64,000 nucleotides of DNA, from the NCBI GenBank assembly GCA_947044405.1, contig CAMRHE010000168.1, forward strand, positions 1,867,001 to 1,931,000. Reading direction: 5' to 3'. Origin of the DNA: Leptodactylus fallax (taxonomy: Eukaryota; Chordata; Amphibia; Anura; Leptodactylidae). Shown here piece by piece: positions 20,957 to 34,062 of this stretch. Position 1 is the stretch's first letter. Each line of letters starts with the position of its first letter. Made by a program: the position numbers and the translations under genes. The notes beneath the pieces are model-generated. The model was not told the DNA's origin and searched no databases. It worked only from the letters and a program-made list of their open reading frames with translations.

Positions 20957-21930
20957 TATAGATTATTTATACAAGAGTGAAAATGTTTTTGAAAAACAAT
21001 GAGAGTGAATAAGTATATTCACATATCCATTTTTAATTTTTTTTTTTTTTGATGGACAGAAAAAATGGTCATTTAATAAAACAAACATGTTGTATATTTG
21101 TTCATTTTGTGATGTCAGGAAGTCAGCAGACTGTGAGGGAGGTGTTATTAACAAGGGGTACAGCGTGATTAGGATGAAGTCGATCCCCGCCCACCGTGAC
21201 TACTTAGGATAATTTACATAGGACTTTTTATGCTTTCAAGTATTTATAACTTCACTTTGCTGTAACAGAAAGATTACAGAACGGCAGCAATGTAAAGGGG
21301 ATTACTTCATCCTGCACATGACAGGCCAGTTTATGGCGGAAAAACCACCTGACAGGTTTCCTTTAATAGTGAAAATGGAGTTTTGTTTTTTCACAACAGA
21401 TATAACAATTTAAGCAAAACTATGTCTTCTCTCAAGGAACAAGCTGTCCTCAAGGTCTAAAATAATCCAGCCATCCAGAATAGAAGTGTTGAACCACACA
21501 AGGCTCAAATGACTGTAGTTAGCTTTACCAAGAACTTGTAACAGTTAGATCTTTTATTAACATTTGCTGTTTTTTATGTCAGTCTCCATCATTATTGGGA
21601 TGCCTTTCTAATCTACTTCATGGTCAAGGTCAACAGAATGATATAGGAATAAGGTTTAATGAGAGTCCAAACAAGCCTCACTTGTCACTGTTGTATCTAG
21701 GAGCTTGATATACTTACGTGGCACACTCTGGGGCTTTTATCTATGTTATACAGCGGGAAAACTAGAATAGAAGTTTTAAATCAGCTTGCAACATTTATGA
21801 AACTGTTTCTCATTCAAAAGGTATACGTCAGGAGCTTTTGACATATTGCACAGAAGTATGGAGAGGGGGATTTATCATACATATCAGGTATTTGTCAGTC
21901 TCAGTGAAGGGGGCAAAGCCTCATACAGCC
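20957..21930. other. No gene recognised
   Basis: Low-coding AT-rich sequence. The segment ending acctgacaggtttcctttaa near 21365 looks like the end of a frog-type MITE; its partner end was not identified. Confidence 0.4.
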
Positions 21931-22300
21931 TAGAGATGGTTGAACATCTCAAGATTTGTTTCAGGTTTGGCGGCGTGGGTCCCTGATTCATTTCTGTTCA
22001 AACAAGTTTGGCACGAACCACACTGTAAATTAGCTTAAAACAGTGTGTAGAACACTCTTAGGGCTCGGGACCTAGGGCTTAGGAACCTCACTATCTAATT
22101 TCTAGCTCTCTAAGGCAACACACAGCCGAAGTTATGTCAAAGTGAAAAGTGACATTATTATACTCTGGGGTCTCTTCAGACCCCATAGTATAACAGGTGG
22201 AGGCCCAGGGGAGGTGTAAAAAATAATAAAAAAACAATTCAAACAATTTGGAATATTTGGGACAAACCCGGCTTGATACGAACCAATTTGCCCATCTCTA
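21931..22300. mobile_element. hAT-type MITE
   Basis: 370 bp with inverted ends tagagatgg and ccatctcta, which fit the YARNG rule of hAT termini. The flanking 8-mers atacagcc and ctacagcc agree at seven of eight positions, consistent with an 8-bp target-site duplication. No coding capacity. A related but truncated copy appears to lie at 57525-57693. Confidence 0.65.
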
Positions 22301-22835
22301 CTACAGCCCAAAATATTTACGATAATTTACACCAGAAACTGGCGTCAATTTTATAGCTCAAATCTATGCTAGCTCCTAGCTTCTCCTAGACTTGCAATTT
22401 TGGTGCGCTGAAGCAGGTGATGGGCCTAGTTTATTAAGATTCATGAACCTCTCAATAAATTAGGTGCATCTTACTGCAGCGAAGGGAAATCAAGACTACT
22501 GTAGGAAATGCCAATCTTGATAAGTCTCCCCCTATGTGTTTTGTATTACATACTATGTTTCATACAAACTGCAGAATGCCCTTTCCATATCCCTGGTATT
22601 TTTAAAATAAAAAAATAATGCCATTACCACACCCACATTACAGGTTCTAGTTACACCCCCAGAAACACAAACCTGTGTCACCTACGTAAAAATGGCCATA
22701 GCAAGGAGAGAGAGACTATTTAAACAAAGATTTGGAAACACTTTACTTAAAAAAAAAAAAAAAAATGAAAAATGGGGAAAACCAGACATATTTCGCCTCC
22801 TTTTTTGTTTTCATCTATCTTCTAAACTCTCCCTA
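22301..22835. other. No gene recognised
   Basis: AT-rich with a 17-A run at 22749-22765. Short frames (22692-22892, 22732-23115) read through this run and the next repeat and have no family resemblance. Confidence 0.45.
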
Positions 22836-24048
22836 CAGAATATTCTTGATAGTGCCGGTTACAGGTGCTGCAACGGTATCTCAGATACTTGAAAGGGATA
22901 CAGCTTTAGTACCCACAACTGCAGTTATCAAGAATATGGTGAGTGAGCAGCACAGTGCTCGGTATGTAAACAATACGGTGAGCTGCTTGCTGTGGAAAAT
23001 ATCAGATCTGCAGGGTCCTAACAGTCTAAGAGATGTAAGAGATCAGTGGGGGTCCAACACTTGGTCAACTGATCAACTGTTTGAAGATACTGCAGTGATA
23101 TTGAGAGCGCTATGACTTTACACTATTTACATTGAAAGCGCTATGACACTATTTACATTGCACAGGATCTGTTTTATAATCACCATGCGATGCTATTATA
23201 GCCTGTAATAATAGTCCACGACTGCTATAAAACAGATGGCATGTGATGTGAATAGTGAAGGGGGGCCCCATACAGTATATGCTCCACAGTGCCCCCACAC
23301 AGTATAATATGCTCCCTAGTGGCCCCCACACAGTATAATATGCTCCACAGTGGCCCCACACAGTATAATATGCTGCACAGTGGCCCCACACAGTATAATA
23401 TGCTCCACAGTGGCCCCCACACAGTATAATATGCTCTCCACAGTGGCCCTACATAGTATAAAATGCTCCCAAGAGCCCCCCTAGGGCCACTTCAGGTGAA
23501 CCCCATGAAATTCTAGGAATATTCGAGAGGTTCAGCCCTCCACTTCAGTGCTATTATTATACTCTGGGGTTTCCTCAGACCCCAGAGTAAAATAGGTAGA
23601 GGCCTAGGGAAAGTGATTAAAGTAACAAACACTCATACTCACCTTGGGTCATCTCTCCTGGGCATCCTCGTTCCGTCTGGCTCTCTTCAACACCTTCTTC
23701 GGTCCTCTTCTGCCTGCAACTGAGGTGACGCACCCCAGATGTCTTTGCTGGGGCCTGTGATTGGGCCTCAGCAGTCACCTCGGACATGCTGACCTCATTA
23801 GTCGCAGGCTGGAAGAGCCACGGTTAGGATGCTGGAGACTGCCAGAAGACCAGGAGAGGTGAGTTTAGTATTTCTTATTTTTAGTCCCCTTCCCTGGGCA
23901 GGCATCTATTGGAAAGGGGCCCAGTGACATTTCCATTAACAATATGTATAGCGGTCAGGGACCCAGGCTTTCCCCGACCGCTATCATGGTGGTCCAGGGC
24001 CCTGGGCCCTGTACCCCTCTGGGCCCGGTCGCATTCGTTATGGCCCTG
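22836..24048 (+). mobile_element. hAT-like non-autonomous element with minisatellite (copy b)
   Basis: From attcttgatagtgccggtta the sequence follows the copy at 61615-61750 (ttgaaagggatacagct and acccacaactgcagttatca are shared), then has the minisatellite, a tactctgggg...ccccagagta palindrome and a tail ending cgttatggccctg. The reverse complement of that end, CAGGGCCATAACG, is the counterpart of CAGTGGCGTAACT at 61548. The left terminus is missing or diverged, so this is a 5'-truncated copy. Confidence 0.55.
23268..23462 (+). repeat. About 32-bp minisatellite, array 3
   Basis: Five to six units of cagtataatatgctccacag followed by tggcccccaca. Same unit as array 1. Confidence 0.9.
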
Positions 24049-25224
24049 CTTAGGGACATCTATTTTGAACTAAGAATATCATAGACATTGCTCAAATTAA
24101 TGGCCTATACTGTATGATGTGAAGAATATGGAAATAAATCAAGCTTTTTTTGGTATTGTATTGTACTGATGTGTAAATCATAAAGACAAATAATTCCATA
24201 TATTGTATAAATCTGAACAGATATAATAAGAAGTAATTGATTTTTATGTTTCTGACTACTATTATGAAGCTGGCTTAACCACTCAATGTTTAATGATTTT
24301 TAACTTAATGTTAATAACTCTAAAATCCTCCTACTTGCAATTGAGCATTTTAATAGGTTTCTGCTCTGGCCATTTTATCTTCCTCCTGCTATTCCTATTG
24401 TGTGTGCTCAATTTAATCTGTTTGGACCAGTGAGTCTCCATCTGTTGAGCAACTCTGCTATTTCTCTGTTATTTTCACATAATACTTAAAATCTATATTT
24501 GTACATCATTAAGCCTCTATTCAGACAACCATGATGCAAAACCACTGTCAAAAAGGGATATTTTTCATGAAGGTTTTGCGGATTCCTTTCACGGATCCCT
24601 CATAGACAAACATGAAATACCATTAACAATAGATTAAAAAAAACATATAACTACAGTATATATAAATAATTGGCATGACACTTAGATAGTGGTAAATAAA
24701 ATTTTGGCCATGGCTTTTATTAAAAGTATAATTAACCATTATAATAGAACTTCAAAACTTTAAAACGAACTGATAGCTTAGCCATAAACTTAAACCTCTA
24801 AGCACCATATTACATGTCCATCCATTTTCATGAGGACTAAGGCTTGATAGGTGGGCAGTTCCCTTCATAACAGCGATGGAGTCTGACCAAGATTTGACCT
24901 CTGAAAACCACAGTGTCCCCCCTTAAGACAATCAGTGATTGTTTGGTATAGGCAACTACTCCACTGTACCATGTTTGTGGCTATATCATGGCCGGAAATC
25001 CTGTGGGGTCTCATGACCTGAACTGACTGTGTATTCTCATTTGTATAGGTTTTTTAAGCTAAGCCCCCTCTGTTAACCAAGTCATCTGTCTTGACTGCTT
25101 CATGTTCCCAAAGTGAAACTTTACTCTGAGAACAGTATAACTCTCAACTTGTGCAACTTCCCGATGTGGGTAGTAGTCTCCACCTGTATGGTTATTCCCA
25201 GGCTTGAGATGAGGGATGCCCAGT
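24049..25224. other. No gene recognised
   Basis: About 1.2 kb of AT-rich sequence without open frames of note or recognisable repeat ends. Confidence 0.45.
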
Positions 25225-25698
25225 CTATGATGGTAATGGTGCCTTTACTTCACTCCACTCAATATATGTTACTATGCCTCTCCAACTAGGTATGGGGGCT
25301 GAGTTAACCAAAGTCCCAGTGGCCCAGATACCTGGATGCAAATGTCTCCTGGCTGATGGCTTAGTGAGAGGCATGACTTCTTTATCCACTCTGGCACTTG
25401 TTGTCTCCTTAAGGTTGACAGCTATGTTTTTTCCCTGTCTCAGGGCTGTGTTAGGTAGCTGATGGACTTCAACAGTTACTTTTCCCTCTGGGACTGCCAA
25501 GAACTCATTTAGAGGTCCAATCTCAATGCCAGCACACACACTCGACTGTGTGTTAACCTTCTGTGCCAAACCCTCTAAAACAGTAACCAACAAGTGGTAT
25601 ATACCAAGGGGAATATACAAATGGGAAGCTGCAAAAATACATAAACGAATATAAAGCAATATAAAAACAATAGATACAACCAGTGGCACAGAACACAA
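25225..25698 (-). CDS. Unrecognised open frame, 157 codons
   Basis: Starts with a hydrophobic N-terminal segment (VSIVFILLYIRLCIFAA) that could be a membrane segment or chance, followed by a region of ordinary composition (VPEGKVTVEVHQLPNTALRQ, then KEVMPLTKPSARRHLHPG). The second half looks more like real protein than the shadow frames around it, perhaps a piece of a retroelement polyprotein, but I recognise no motif. It abuts the TTAA MITE at 25714. I would not assign a function. Confidence 0.25.
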   Translation of the reverse strand: MCSVPLVVSIVFILLYIRLCIFAASHLYIPLGIYHLLVTVLEGLAQKVNTQSSVCAGIEIGPLNEFLAVPEGKVTVEVHQLPNTALRQGKNIAVNLKETTSARVDKEVMPLTKPSARRHLHPGIWATGTLVNSAPIPSWRGIVTYIEWSEVKAPLPS

Positions 25699-26340
25699 TA
25701 AAAAGAATACAATTTAAAGAGGACCTTTCATGTCAAGAAAGTGAGGTTTTATATCCCGCTAGAAAGCCACCAGTGAGTTGAAATCATGCTGGCTTTCTCG
25801 GTATGTGCCCTGGTGGAGGACTGTACCCTAACGTAGCAGAATACAAAAAATTGTATTACGTGCCAAACGAAAATATAAATTAATTAGGAGGGTCACTCAC
25901 TAATATCAGGACATATTAAAAGGTATAAATTTATTTGGATTAATCAATAAAATCAATAGCATCCTTTAAGGGAACACCTACATATATAAATATGGGAGAA
26001 GAGAAGACAACTAACTTGACACATGCAATATCCAGTTCAAGACCCCATAGGACAACCAAGCGTTTCTTATAGTCAGAAACCATCAGTGTCCACTAATACT
26101 CAATCGTTACTGGATACCTATTCCACTGCAAAAGGTCACTCCCTAATCCCAACTTAAAAACAGTAACACAAGGGTGCAGGGGCGCTCAATCTGGATGCTG
26201 GTAAAGCCTGCTCGCTAGTAACAGAACCAAGCCATCCAGCAATTCCTCCCCACCATAGGGCCAGTGTATAGTCTCCTCAAGACACACCTCACGGAGACAC
26301 ATTCACTCCCCAGCACTCACTAAAATCCTATTCCTAACAC

Positions 26341-26397
26341 ACCTAACGTGTTTCTAACGTCGGAACATACACAGATGCCAACATATTCATCAGAGGT
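26341..26397 (-). ncRNA. Hammerhead ribozyme motif (foldback spacer)
   Basis: On the minus strand: stem I ACCT, core CTGATGA, a stem II region with a GTTGG/CCGAC-type pairing and a 14-base loop, core GAAA, a minimal stem III (C, two-base loop, G), cleavage triplet GTT, then stem I AGGT. All core positions are present. The two base pairs at the foot of stem II are mismatched (A-A, U-U), which could reduce activity. Type I layout with a tiny stem III is what PLE-associated hammerheads show. Confidence 0.6.
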
Positions 26398-26851
26398 ACA
26401 TGTCTAAACTGAAAAGCTCAGGTAAGTATGTTTTAGTTCTGTTTTCTAAGCATAACAATCTTCCCCAACATACACCCCCGCTCCCCCATTGACACTGATA
26501 CACGGCCGCATGGGGCAGCGGAGCTAGAGGTCTGAAATATGCTCTGCCATGCCTCCTCCCATTACCAACAGCCAATTGGCCCTATAGTGGGGAGAAATTA
26601 CTGGATGGCTTGGCTCTATTACTAGCGAGCAGGCTTTACCAGCATCCAGATTGAGCGCCCCGTGTTACTGTTTTTAAGTTGGGATTAGGGAGTGACCTTT
26701 TGCAGTGGAATAGGTATCCAGTAATGATTGAGTATTAGTGGGACACTGATGGTTTCTGACTATAAGAAATGCTTGGTTGTCCTATGGGGTCTTGAACTGA
26801 ATATTGCATGGGTCAAGTTAGCTGTCCTCTCTTCTCCCATATTTATGTATG

Positions 26852-28469
<1,618 letters not shown>

Positions 28470-28732
28470 GGTGTTCCCTTAATGGATGCTATTGATTTTA
28501 TTGATTAATCCAAATAAAGTTATACTTTTTAATACGTCCTGATATTAGTGAGTGACCCTCCTAATTAATTTATATACCCTAACATAGCTTTGTACTGTCA
28601 GAGGGGGCGTTCCTTTCTGCCCAGCGATGACGCTGAGCTGTGAGGAACACCCCCCACAGTACAAGTCTATTTACTGCTTTCTAGCGGTATATAAAACCAT
28701 ATTTTCATGAGGACATGAAAGGTCCTCTTTAA

Positions 28733-29130
28733 GTAGTGTCCAATGGGATGCTGCATTTGCGCAGGTAGTGTGTTTCATTAGATGGATCGCATCACATAAC
28801 CCTCCTTCAGCTGACATTTTTAGGACAGGAGCATCATGGAGTCAGGACAGAAGGCTTGGCTCAGAGAGGGGGCTTAGATTTAAAAAAACAACAAAAAAAA
28901 ACTGTACAAATGATAAAGAACTTATAATAAAGGTATATTCATGTTTCACATGTGATGGTAAAAAGGTCACAGAATGGTGTAGTACTTAGACATGGTTCCT
29001 CAACCAACAAATTTATGCCATATTAATGCTTAGGAAAGAGAGGAAGCTTAGAACAACCATTTCTGTCTGCTGTATATGTAACATGCAGGTGATGGACATA
29101 GTAACAACTTGATAGGGTTCAAAAGGTTGT
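28733..29130. other. No gene recognised
   Basis: About 400 bp of AT-rich sequence. A 73-codon frame at 28768 has no resemblance to a family. Confidence 0.45.
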
Positions 29131-29369
29131 TTCCCCTTACGTCCAACAGCAGCACAATATGGGGGTATCTCTGCCCCTGTGTGCTGGCAGGACAGGCGGA
29201 ATTTTTAATTTACATAATTAATTAAATGATACTCCCCTATAAGAGGCCAAGGAGACCTCCCCTCACTGTGTTTTTTTCTGTTCTGTGTGTTGGACAGGTG
29301 GAGGGAGGCTTTTTGTCCTCCCATTTTTATCTAATGATTTGGGGGTTAACTACATTTTTGTAAGTTTTT

Positions 29370-29840
29370 TCTCCTCTTTCAGCTCCCGTTCCACTCTGGG
29401 ATCTATCCACAGTTCTTTCTGGCCTTTGCGGCCCGACATTGTAACGATTTGAAATGGTGGATCTTAAGTTTCTGGCTAAGGTGCCCTCTCGGGCTAATAT
29501 TAACCAGGTGGTCTCCTTACCAGTTTTCTTCCCAGCTCCTTCCTCCAGGGAAGGGGGAAAACTCCATACTCTGGATATAGTATGGTGTCTCCAAAATTTA
29601 TCTTCTGCGTACATAGTCCTGCAGAAGATTGGGAAACCCTCTAAATTTAAATTTCTTTTGCTCGGGTTAACACCCGAGTTTATCAAAGGGCTGTGTCAGT
29701 CTCCTGGGCTGAGAGTCGGTCTTGCTTTTTGAGCAGTTTGTGCAGGCGTTTTTGGTCACCACCAACAAACCTTTGTTAAACACTATCAGTTAGATGTCCG
29801 TAGTTCAGAGGCTACTGCCTTTGGACATCCATACGGTACT
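29370..29840 (+). pseudogene. Tyrosine recombinase, C-terminal fragment (DIRS-like)
   Basis: Pieces in shifting frames: PVPLWDLSTVLSGLCGP, LKFLAKVPSRANINQVVSLP, VFFPAPSS, KLHTLDIVWCLQNLSS, then RAVSVSWAES, EQ-ICAGVFW and TFVKHYQLDVRSSEATAFG. The last pieces match the end of DIRS/Ngaro recombinases, where a His-Ser-Thr-Arg box precedes AVSxSWAE and the catalytic Tyr is in the FxKHYxLD box (Tyr in HYQ). Two or more frameshifts. The CR1 insertion cuts it off soon after the Tyr box. Intact enzymes integrate circular cDNA without an integrase. Confidence 0.6.
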
Positions 29841-30403
29841 TTGCAATTAAAGGAATCAGTGGCAGCTTGTTCTGCAACTTGGAGCAGCTTTAAAAGCTAA
29901 GTATAAAGCGAGTGTGTGAGCTGGCGAGTGTGGTTTGATCCCAAGTGTGTTTGATCTAAGTGTGACTTAAGATTAAGTGACAAGTATACGTGGTTAGTGT
30001 GCACATAGTGAGTCCATAACTTTTATTGTACATAGCAAGAGATAAAAGTACTACAGATTATACAAGTAGCTACTGTATATATTTATTTTAAGATTAACTA
30101 TACTGTGTTCAGGGGTGTATAGAGTTTATAGAGGGGTACTGTTGCTTTTATAATCATATAAGTTTATTTTTTGTTTAGGGGAAAGTCTCCAGTGTGATAC
30201 ACAGTAGCTGGTTACCTAATTAAGAGGGGATAAATTGCTGCTGTTTGCTGGGTGCATTCCCTTTGCAATCAGAGGAATCAGCGGCAGCTTGTTCTGCAAC
30301 TTGGAGCACCTTTAAAAGCAAAGTATAAAGCGAGTTTGTGAGCTGGCGAGTGTGGTTTGATCCCAAGTGTGTTTGATCTAAGTGTGACTTAAGATTAAGT
30401 GAC
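29841..30403 (+). promoter_or_regulatory. CR1 5' tandem monomers, 422-bp period
   Basis: The block ttgttctgcaacttggagca through gtttgatctaagtgtgactt at 29862-29975 recurs at 30283-30397, a period of 422 bp. The second copy is directly upstream of ORF1. Tandem 5' monomers are known as promoters of some LINEs, so a promoter role is likely but inferred. Confidence 0.65.
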
Positions 30404-30458
30404 TTTAGATTCGGGACTTAACCAAAAAAAAAAAAAAAACATCCCCATCAGGTAAGAT

Positions 30459-31216
30459 GTGCTCCATGCTTACCAATGTGGTCCAGTGTACATCTTGCAG
30501 CATGTATTCTCTGCTGAGCAGCCGCTTGAGGGGGCATACTGCTGTTCAAGATGTAAGCACGTTGCACATTTGGAAGCCCAGATCATAGATCTAAATGAGC
30601 AAATTGCAAGACTGAGATCCATTGATAACTTGGAAAGGAGTTTGTTGCTCACAGAGCAGGAACTCGCTGGGGTAAGTGCAGAGGGGCACGGTAGCATGGA
30701 GGTGCAGGAACATGAGGCAGCTAGCTGGGTGACAGTTAGAAAGCAGCGGGGTAGAGGGAAGAGTGCCAGGGAGGTTAGTCCTGAACTGGCACACCCCAAC
30801 AAGTTTGCTAAATTGGCAGATGAGGGGGATGTTAGTACAGGGGTAACGCTGCTGCAGCAAGACACTTCCTCTTGGTGCACGTTGCCACAAATGACAAAGC
30901 TAGAGGTAGGTGGAAGGTCCTTAAAAATGATTTCAGAGATCTAGGGAGAAAGCTGAAGGCAAGGACCTCCAAGATAGTATTTTCAGAAATACTACCTGTA
31001 CCGCGAGCCACACAGGAAAGGCAGCGGGAGATTAGGGAGGTAAACAAGTGGCTCAAGAGCTGGTGTAGGAAGGAGGGGTTTGGGTTTCTGGAGAACTGGG
31101 CCGACTTTGCTGTGGGCTACAGGTTCTATGGTAGGGATGGGCTGCATCTCAATGAGGAGGGTGCAGCTGTGCTGGGGGAGAAGATGGCTAGACGGTTGGA
31201 GGAGTGTTTAAACTAG
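30459..31216 (+). pseudogene. CR1 ORF1 (zinc region and SGNH esterase)
   Basis: First part: QCTSCSMY in one frame and CCSRCKHVAHLEAQIIDL in another, a Cys-rich start followed by a short coiled coil (EQIARLRSIDNLERSLLLTE). After a frame break near 30870 comes the esterase: VHVATNDKARGRWKVLKNDF, KIVFSEILPVPRATQERQRE, WCRKEGFGFLENW and GRDGLHLNEEGAAVLGEKMA. TND and the D-H of DGLHLN are the conserved third and fifth blocks of CR1 ORF1 esterases (block with TGTND; DxxH). The upstream GDS block was not recognised. The protein binds RNA and assists the retrotransposition complex. Confidence 0.8.
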
Positions 31217-31262
31217 GGACTGGGGGGAGGGTAACAGATGTAGAGGGCACGATAGCGTAGAA

Positions 31263-31636
31263 ATGGAAAGAGGGGTAAATAATGTAACTGGGGGTGGAGC
31301 GGGGGGTGGGGTTAGAACAGTCAGTAGGCAGTGGAAGAGTAGGGATAATGATAAATCCTTGAAATGTATGTATACTAACGCCAGAAGTCTCACTAACAAG
31401 ATGGAGGAACTAGAAGTGATAATGTTGGAAGGGAAATATGACATGGTGGGGATAAGTGAGACATGGCTGGACTCCAGCTATGACTGGGCTGTACATATAC
31501 AGGGGTACAGTATATTTAGAAAGGAGCGTACCAATAGGAAAGGGGGAGGGGTTTGCTTATATGTAAAATCCTGCCTTAAGCCAGTTCTGCGTGAGGACAA
31601 CTGGGAGGAAAATGAATATGTGGAGTCTCCAAATAT
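31263..31636 (+). pseudogene. CR1 ORF2 endonuclease, N-terminal part
   Basis: LKCMYTNARSLTNKMEELEV with the catalytic Asn (TNARSL), DMVGISETWLDSSYDW with the catalytic Glu (ISETW), and GYSIFRKERTNRKGGGVCLY with KSCLKPVLR. The frame ends in VESPN where the L1 begins; the open frame runs on to 31823 only by reading L1 5' sequence. The rest of the endonuclease resumes at 38079. Confidence 0.9.
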
Positions 31637-32587
31637 GGGGGCGTGGCTAGCCGGCGAAGTTAATGGCTACATTTCTATGAGCTCCTGCCGGCATCTCCGC
31701 AATCCACCTGATTATACCGGCATCCCAGTCTCAACCATCGTGTCCCTGCCTCCAGGCCTTCCCCTGAACCTTAGGGTACGCTCCGGAGGCAGTTTGGAAG
31801 ACACTGTTGCGGGGAGAGAGTAGTACTGGGGATTTGAAGCCTACCTTACCGTCCGCCATCTTGGAGAGAGAGGCGCCGGGATCCTGACTCGCCGTCTGCT
31901 CCGCGCCTCGACCGCTATACCGGCCAGCACGGACGCCGCGGACCTCCGCATTCTTCCCTGCTTCTTCTGCCGCTGCCGACGTTGCTTCTCTGCAGGATCG
32001 GAGGGCAGCGGCGGCGATACCCCCGTGTGGTGTGGGTCGCCACGCGGAGCAGCGGAGCGGCAGACACCGCGCTGAGGCCTGCAGCTGGAGACATCAGGCC
32101 CAGACGCTCAGCGGAGGTGGCCTACATCCCTGGGCGACACCGCTTGTCCCAGGTCTTTGACTCAGCTCCCAGGTAGGAGATCTACAGCGGACAGCAAGGG
32201 GAGGGGGGAGTACTGAGGCCTTCCGTAGGCATTAAGGAGACTCCCGACCTGGCCCTCTGCCTTCCCTTCCACCTAGCCATAAATAGGCCCTGAACGGACC
32301 CTCACTGGCATTCCTACCCTGCAAGATCATTGCCCTATACAGGCCTACACCGCCACTTCAGCTCTGTGATCATCAACTGGCCTCCACACCTCAATTTCTG
32401 GCTGCAATATCACTGAGCTGTAGCTCGCATTCTCCCCACAGAATTCTCATTGGTTCCTACCTCCTGGGTGATGGCGACCTAGTTTTGGGGATATAGTGCA
32501 CCTTCTAGCAACTATTAGCGACAAATAGCCTGTTCTGGTATATCTTACCTTTAAACGTTGAATTTTTGGAGACAAATACCTGCCAAT
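31637..32587 (+). promoter_or_regulatory. L1 5' UTR, probable internal promoter
   Basis: GC-rich and without a conserved frame. It begins at the target-site duplication, as expected of a full-length insertion. LINEs of this kind start transcription at the first base from an internal promoter; this is known for the family and not visible as a motif here. Confidence 0.6.
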
Positions 32588-33835
32588 ATGGTGAAGGGTA
32601 GGAAACCCGCCAAAAAACTGGACAATAACCTGACTAATTATTTTGAGTGGGACCGTGGCGTAGACGGAGAACCGGGCCTTCCACCCACTGACCAAATAGA
32701 GCTCATGCCCTCAACGCCCACGACTGCTGCAGGAATTACTGCGACAATCATAGGGGGGGCAGACTTTAACCACGCCGAAGAACTGATGGCTCTTCATCTA
32801 CCTCCCACCCCTGACGATATCCGATATTCAACACAGCAAAACCACTCTACATCAGCTCAATCCACCAAGGAGCGGAACTCTCTCCTACGACAGTCACCGT
32901 CTCCGAATACAAGCCCACTTAAACAAAAGCCTCAGATGGAACTTCTTGGAGACCTAGATTATTCCAAAGACCAACCTTCCTCTGAGGCCCCTACATCCGT
33001 CCCACTGATTGGCCTAAACGGCTTCCCAACCACTAGCGGCCCCGCCTCTGAACATACTCTGAGAGACATGCTCTTGGCCCTCCGCAGTTCTCTTCATGCG
33101 GATTTTACACAGCTGCTTCAGCCTCTTCAGTCCTCGGTCAGTGCACTGGATAAGCGAGTAACACATATTGAATCTAAGATGGGCGACCTAGCTACGTCAC
33201 ACAACAAAATCATTGATGCACACAATGACCTTGAAGACGACGTTGAAAACCTCAAGGCGAAGATGGCTGATATGGAAGACCGTTCCCGTAGAAACAACAT
33301 CAAATTCAGAGGCATTTCAGAACAGGTTCAAACAGCTGATCTGTTTCCATACCTACAGGAATATGTCAAATTTTTACTGCCCGACTCCTCAACCATGGAT
33401 ATCATTATCGACAGAGCGCATAGGCTTCCTCGCCCCAGACATCTAGGAGATGAGATCCCAAGAGACGTATTGGCTAGATTTCACTTCTTTCATGTAAAAG
33501 AAAAATTATTAGAAGCGGCTCGCAAGCAGAAATCTTGGCCTCCCAAATTCAGGGATGTGCAGCTCTACACGGACCTCTCCGCTACAACCCTACGCCTCCG
33601 CAGGGAATTGCTTCCGGTCACAACAACGCTCCGAAAAAATAAAATCCAATATAGATGGGGGTTTCCTGTGAAGTTGATCATCCTGAAAAAAGGGACCACC
33701 TTCACCATCCATAACCTGAATCAGGCTAAAGCGTTGCTATCGACATGGAGGATACCACTATTATCTCCTCAAGATACGGCAAGTGCCTCCCATCCTTCAA
33801 CTGCAGGACGAGGATCTCCTACAAACCAAAAATGA
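32588..33835 (+). CDS. L1 ORF1 RNA-binding protein
   Basis: Open from ATG 32588 (MVKGRKPAKKLDNNLTNYF) for about 415 codons; an upstream in-frame Met at 32558 is less likely because VKGRKP is a usual L1/Tx1 start. Order: Ser/Pro-rich N-terminal part, coiled coil (about residues 175-235, SALDKRVTHIESKMGDLATS through NLKAKMADMEDRSRRNNIKF), RRM-like domain starting at RRNNIKFRGISE, and C-terminal domain (RAHRLPRPRHLG, IILKKGTTFTIHNLNQAKAL). This is the trimeric nucleic-acid chaperone of L1. The most intact frame of the element. Confidence 0.93.
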   Translation: MVKGRKPAKKLDNNLTNYFEWDRGVDGEPGLPPTDQIELMPSTPTTAAGITATIIGGADFNHAEELMALHLPPTPDDIRYSTQQNHSTSAQSTKERNSLLRQSPSPNTSPLKQKPQMELLGDLDYSKDQPSSEAPTSVPLIGLNGFPTTSGPASEHTLRDMLLALRSSLHADFTQLLQPLQSSVSALDKRVTHIESKMGDLATSHNKIIDAHNDLEDDVENLKAKMADMEDRSRRNNIKFRGISEQVQTADLFPYLQEYVKFLLPDSSTMDIIIDRAHRLPRPRHLGDEIPRDVLARFHFFHVKEKLLEAARKQKSWPPKFRDVQLYTDLSATTLRLRRELLPVTTTLRKNKIQYRWGFPVKLIILKKGTTFTIHNLNQAKALLSTWRIPLLSPQDTASASHPSTAGRGSPTNQK

Positions 33836-34062
33836 TTTTCCAGGATGGCTACACCTCTATACTTAGGTGCATAACCCCCCTTTGCTCTAGTGGCCTAACC
33901 GGCAAGCCTCTAATAGATACCCCCAAACATACAGTCAACCTGTATTCGTCTTTGAACCGTTTGTTCACTCATTTTGTTTATTGATCTTCTCATTTGCGAC
34001 ACTGCCTACCCTTCTCCTGTGGATCCAACACACTCAGGATGTTCTCACTTTACAGTGACAAT

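Noticed and set aside
20022..20964. 8-bp target-site duplication for the element at 20.0-20.96 kb
   Set aside because: ctttcctg on the left is not repeated at the inferred right edge; the apparent match to acttcctg falls inside the terminal repeat.
31982..32176. Arg-rich 64-codon frame
   Set aside because: Lies in the GC-rich L1 5' UTR and has no family resemblance.
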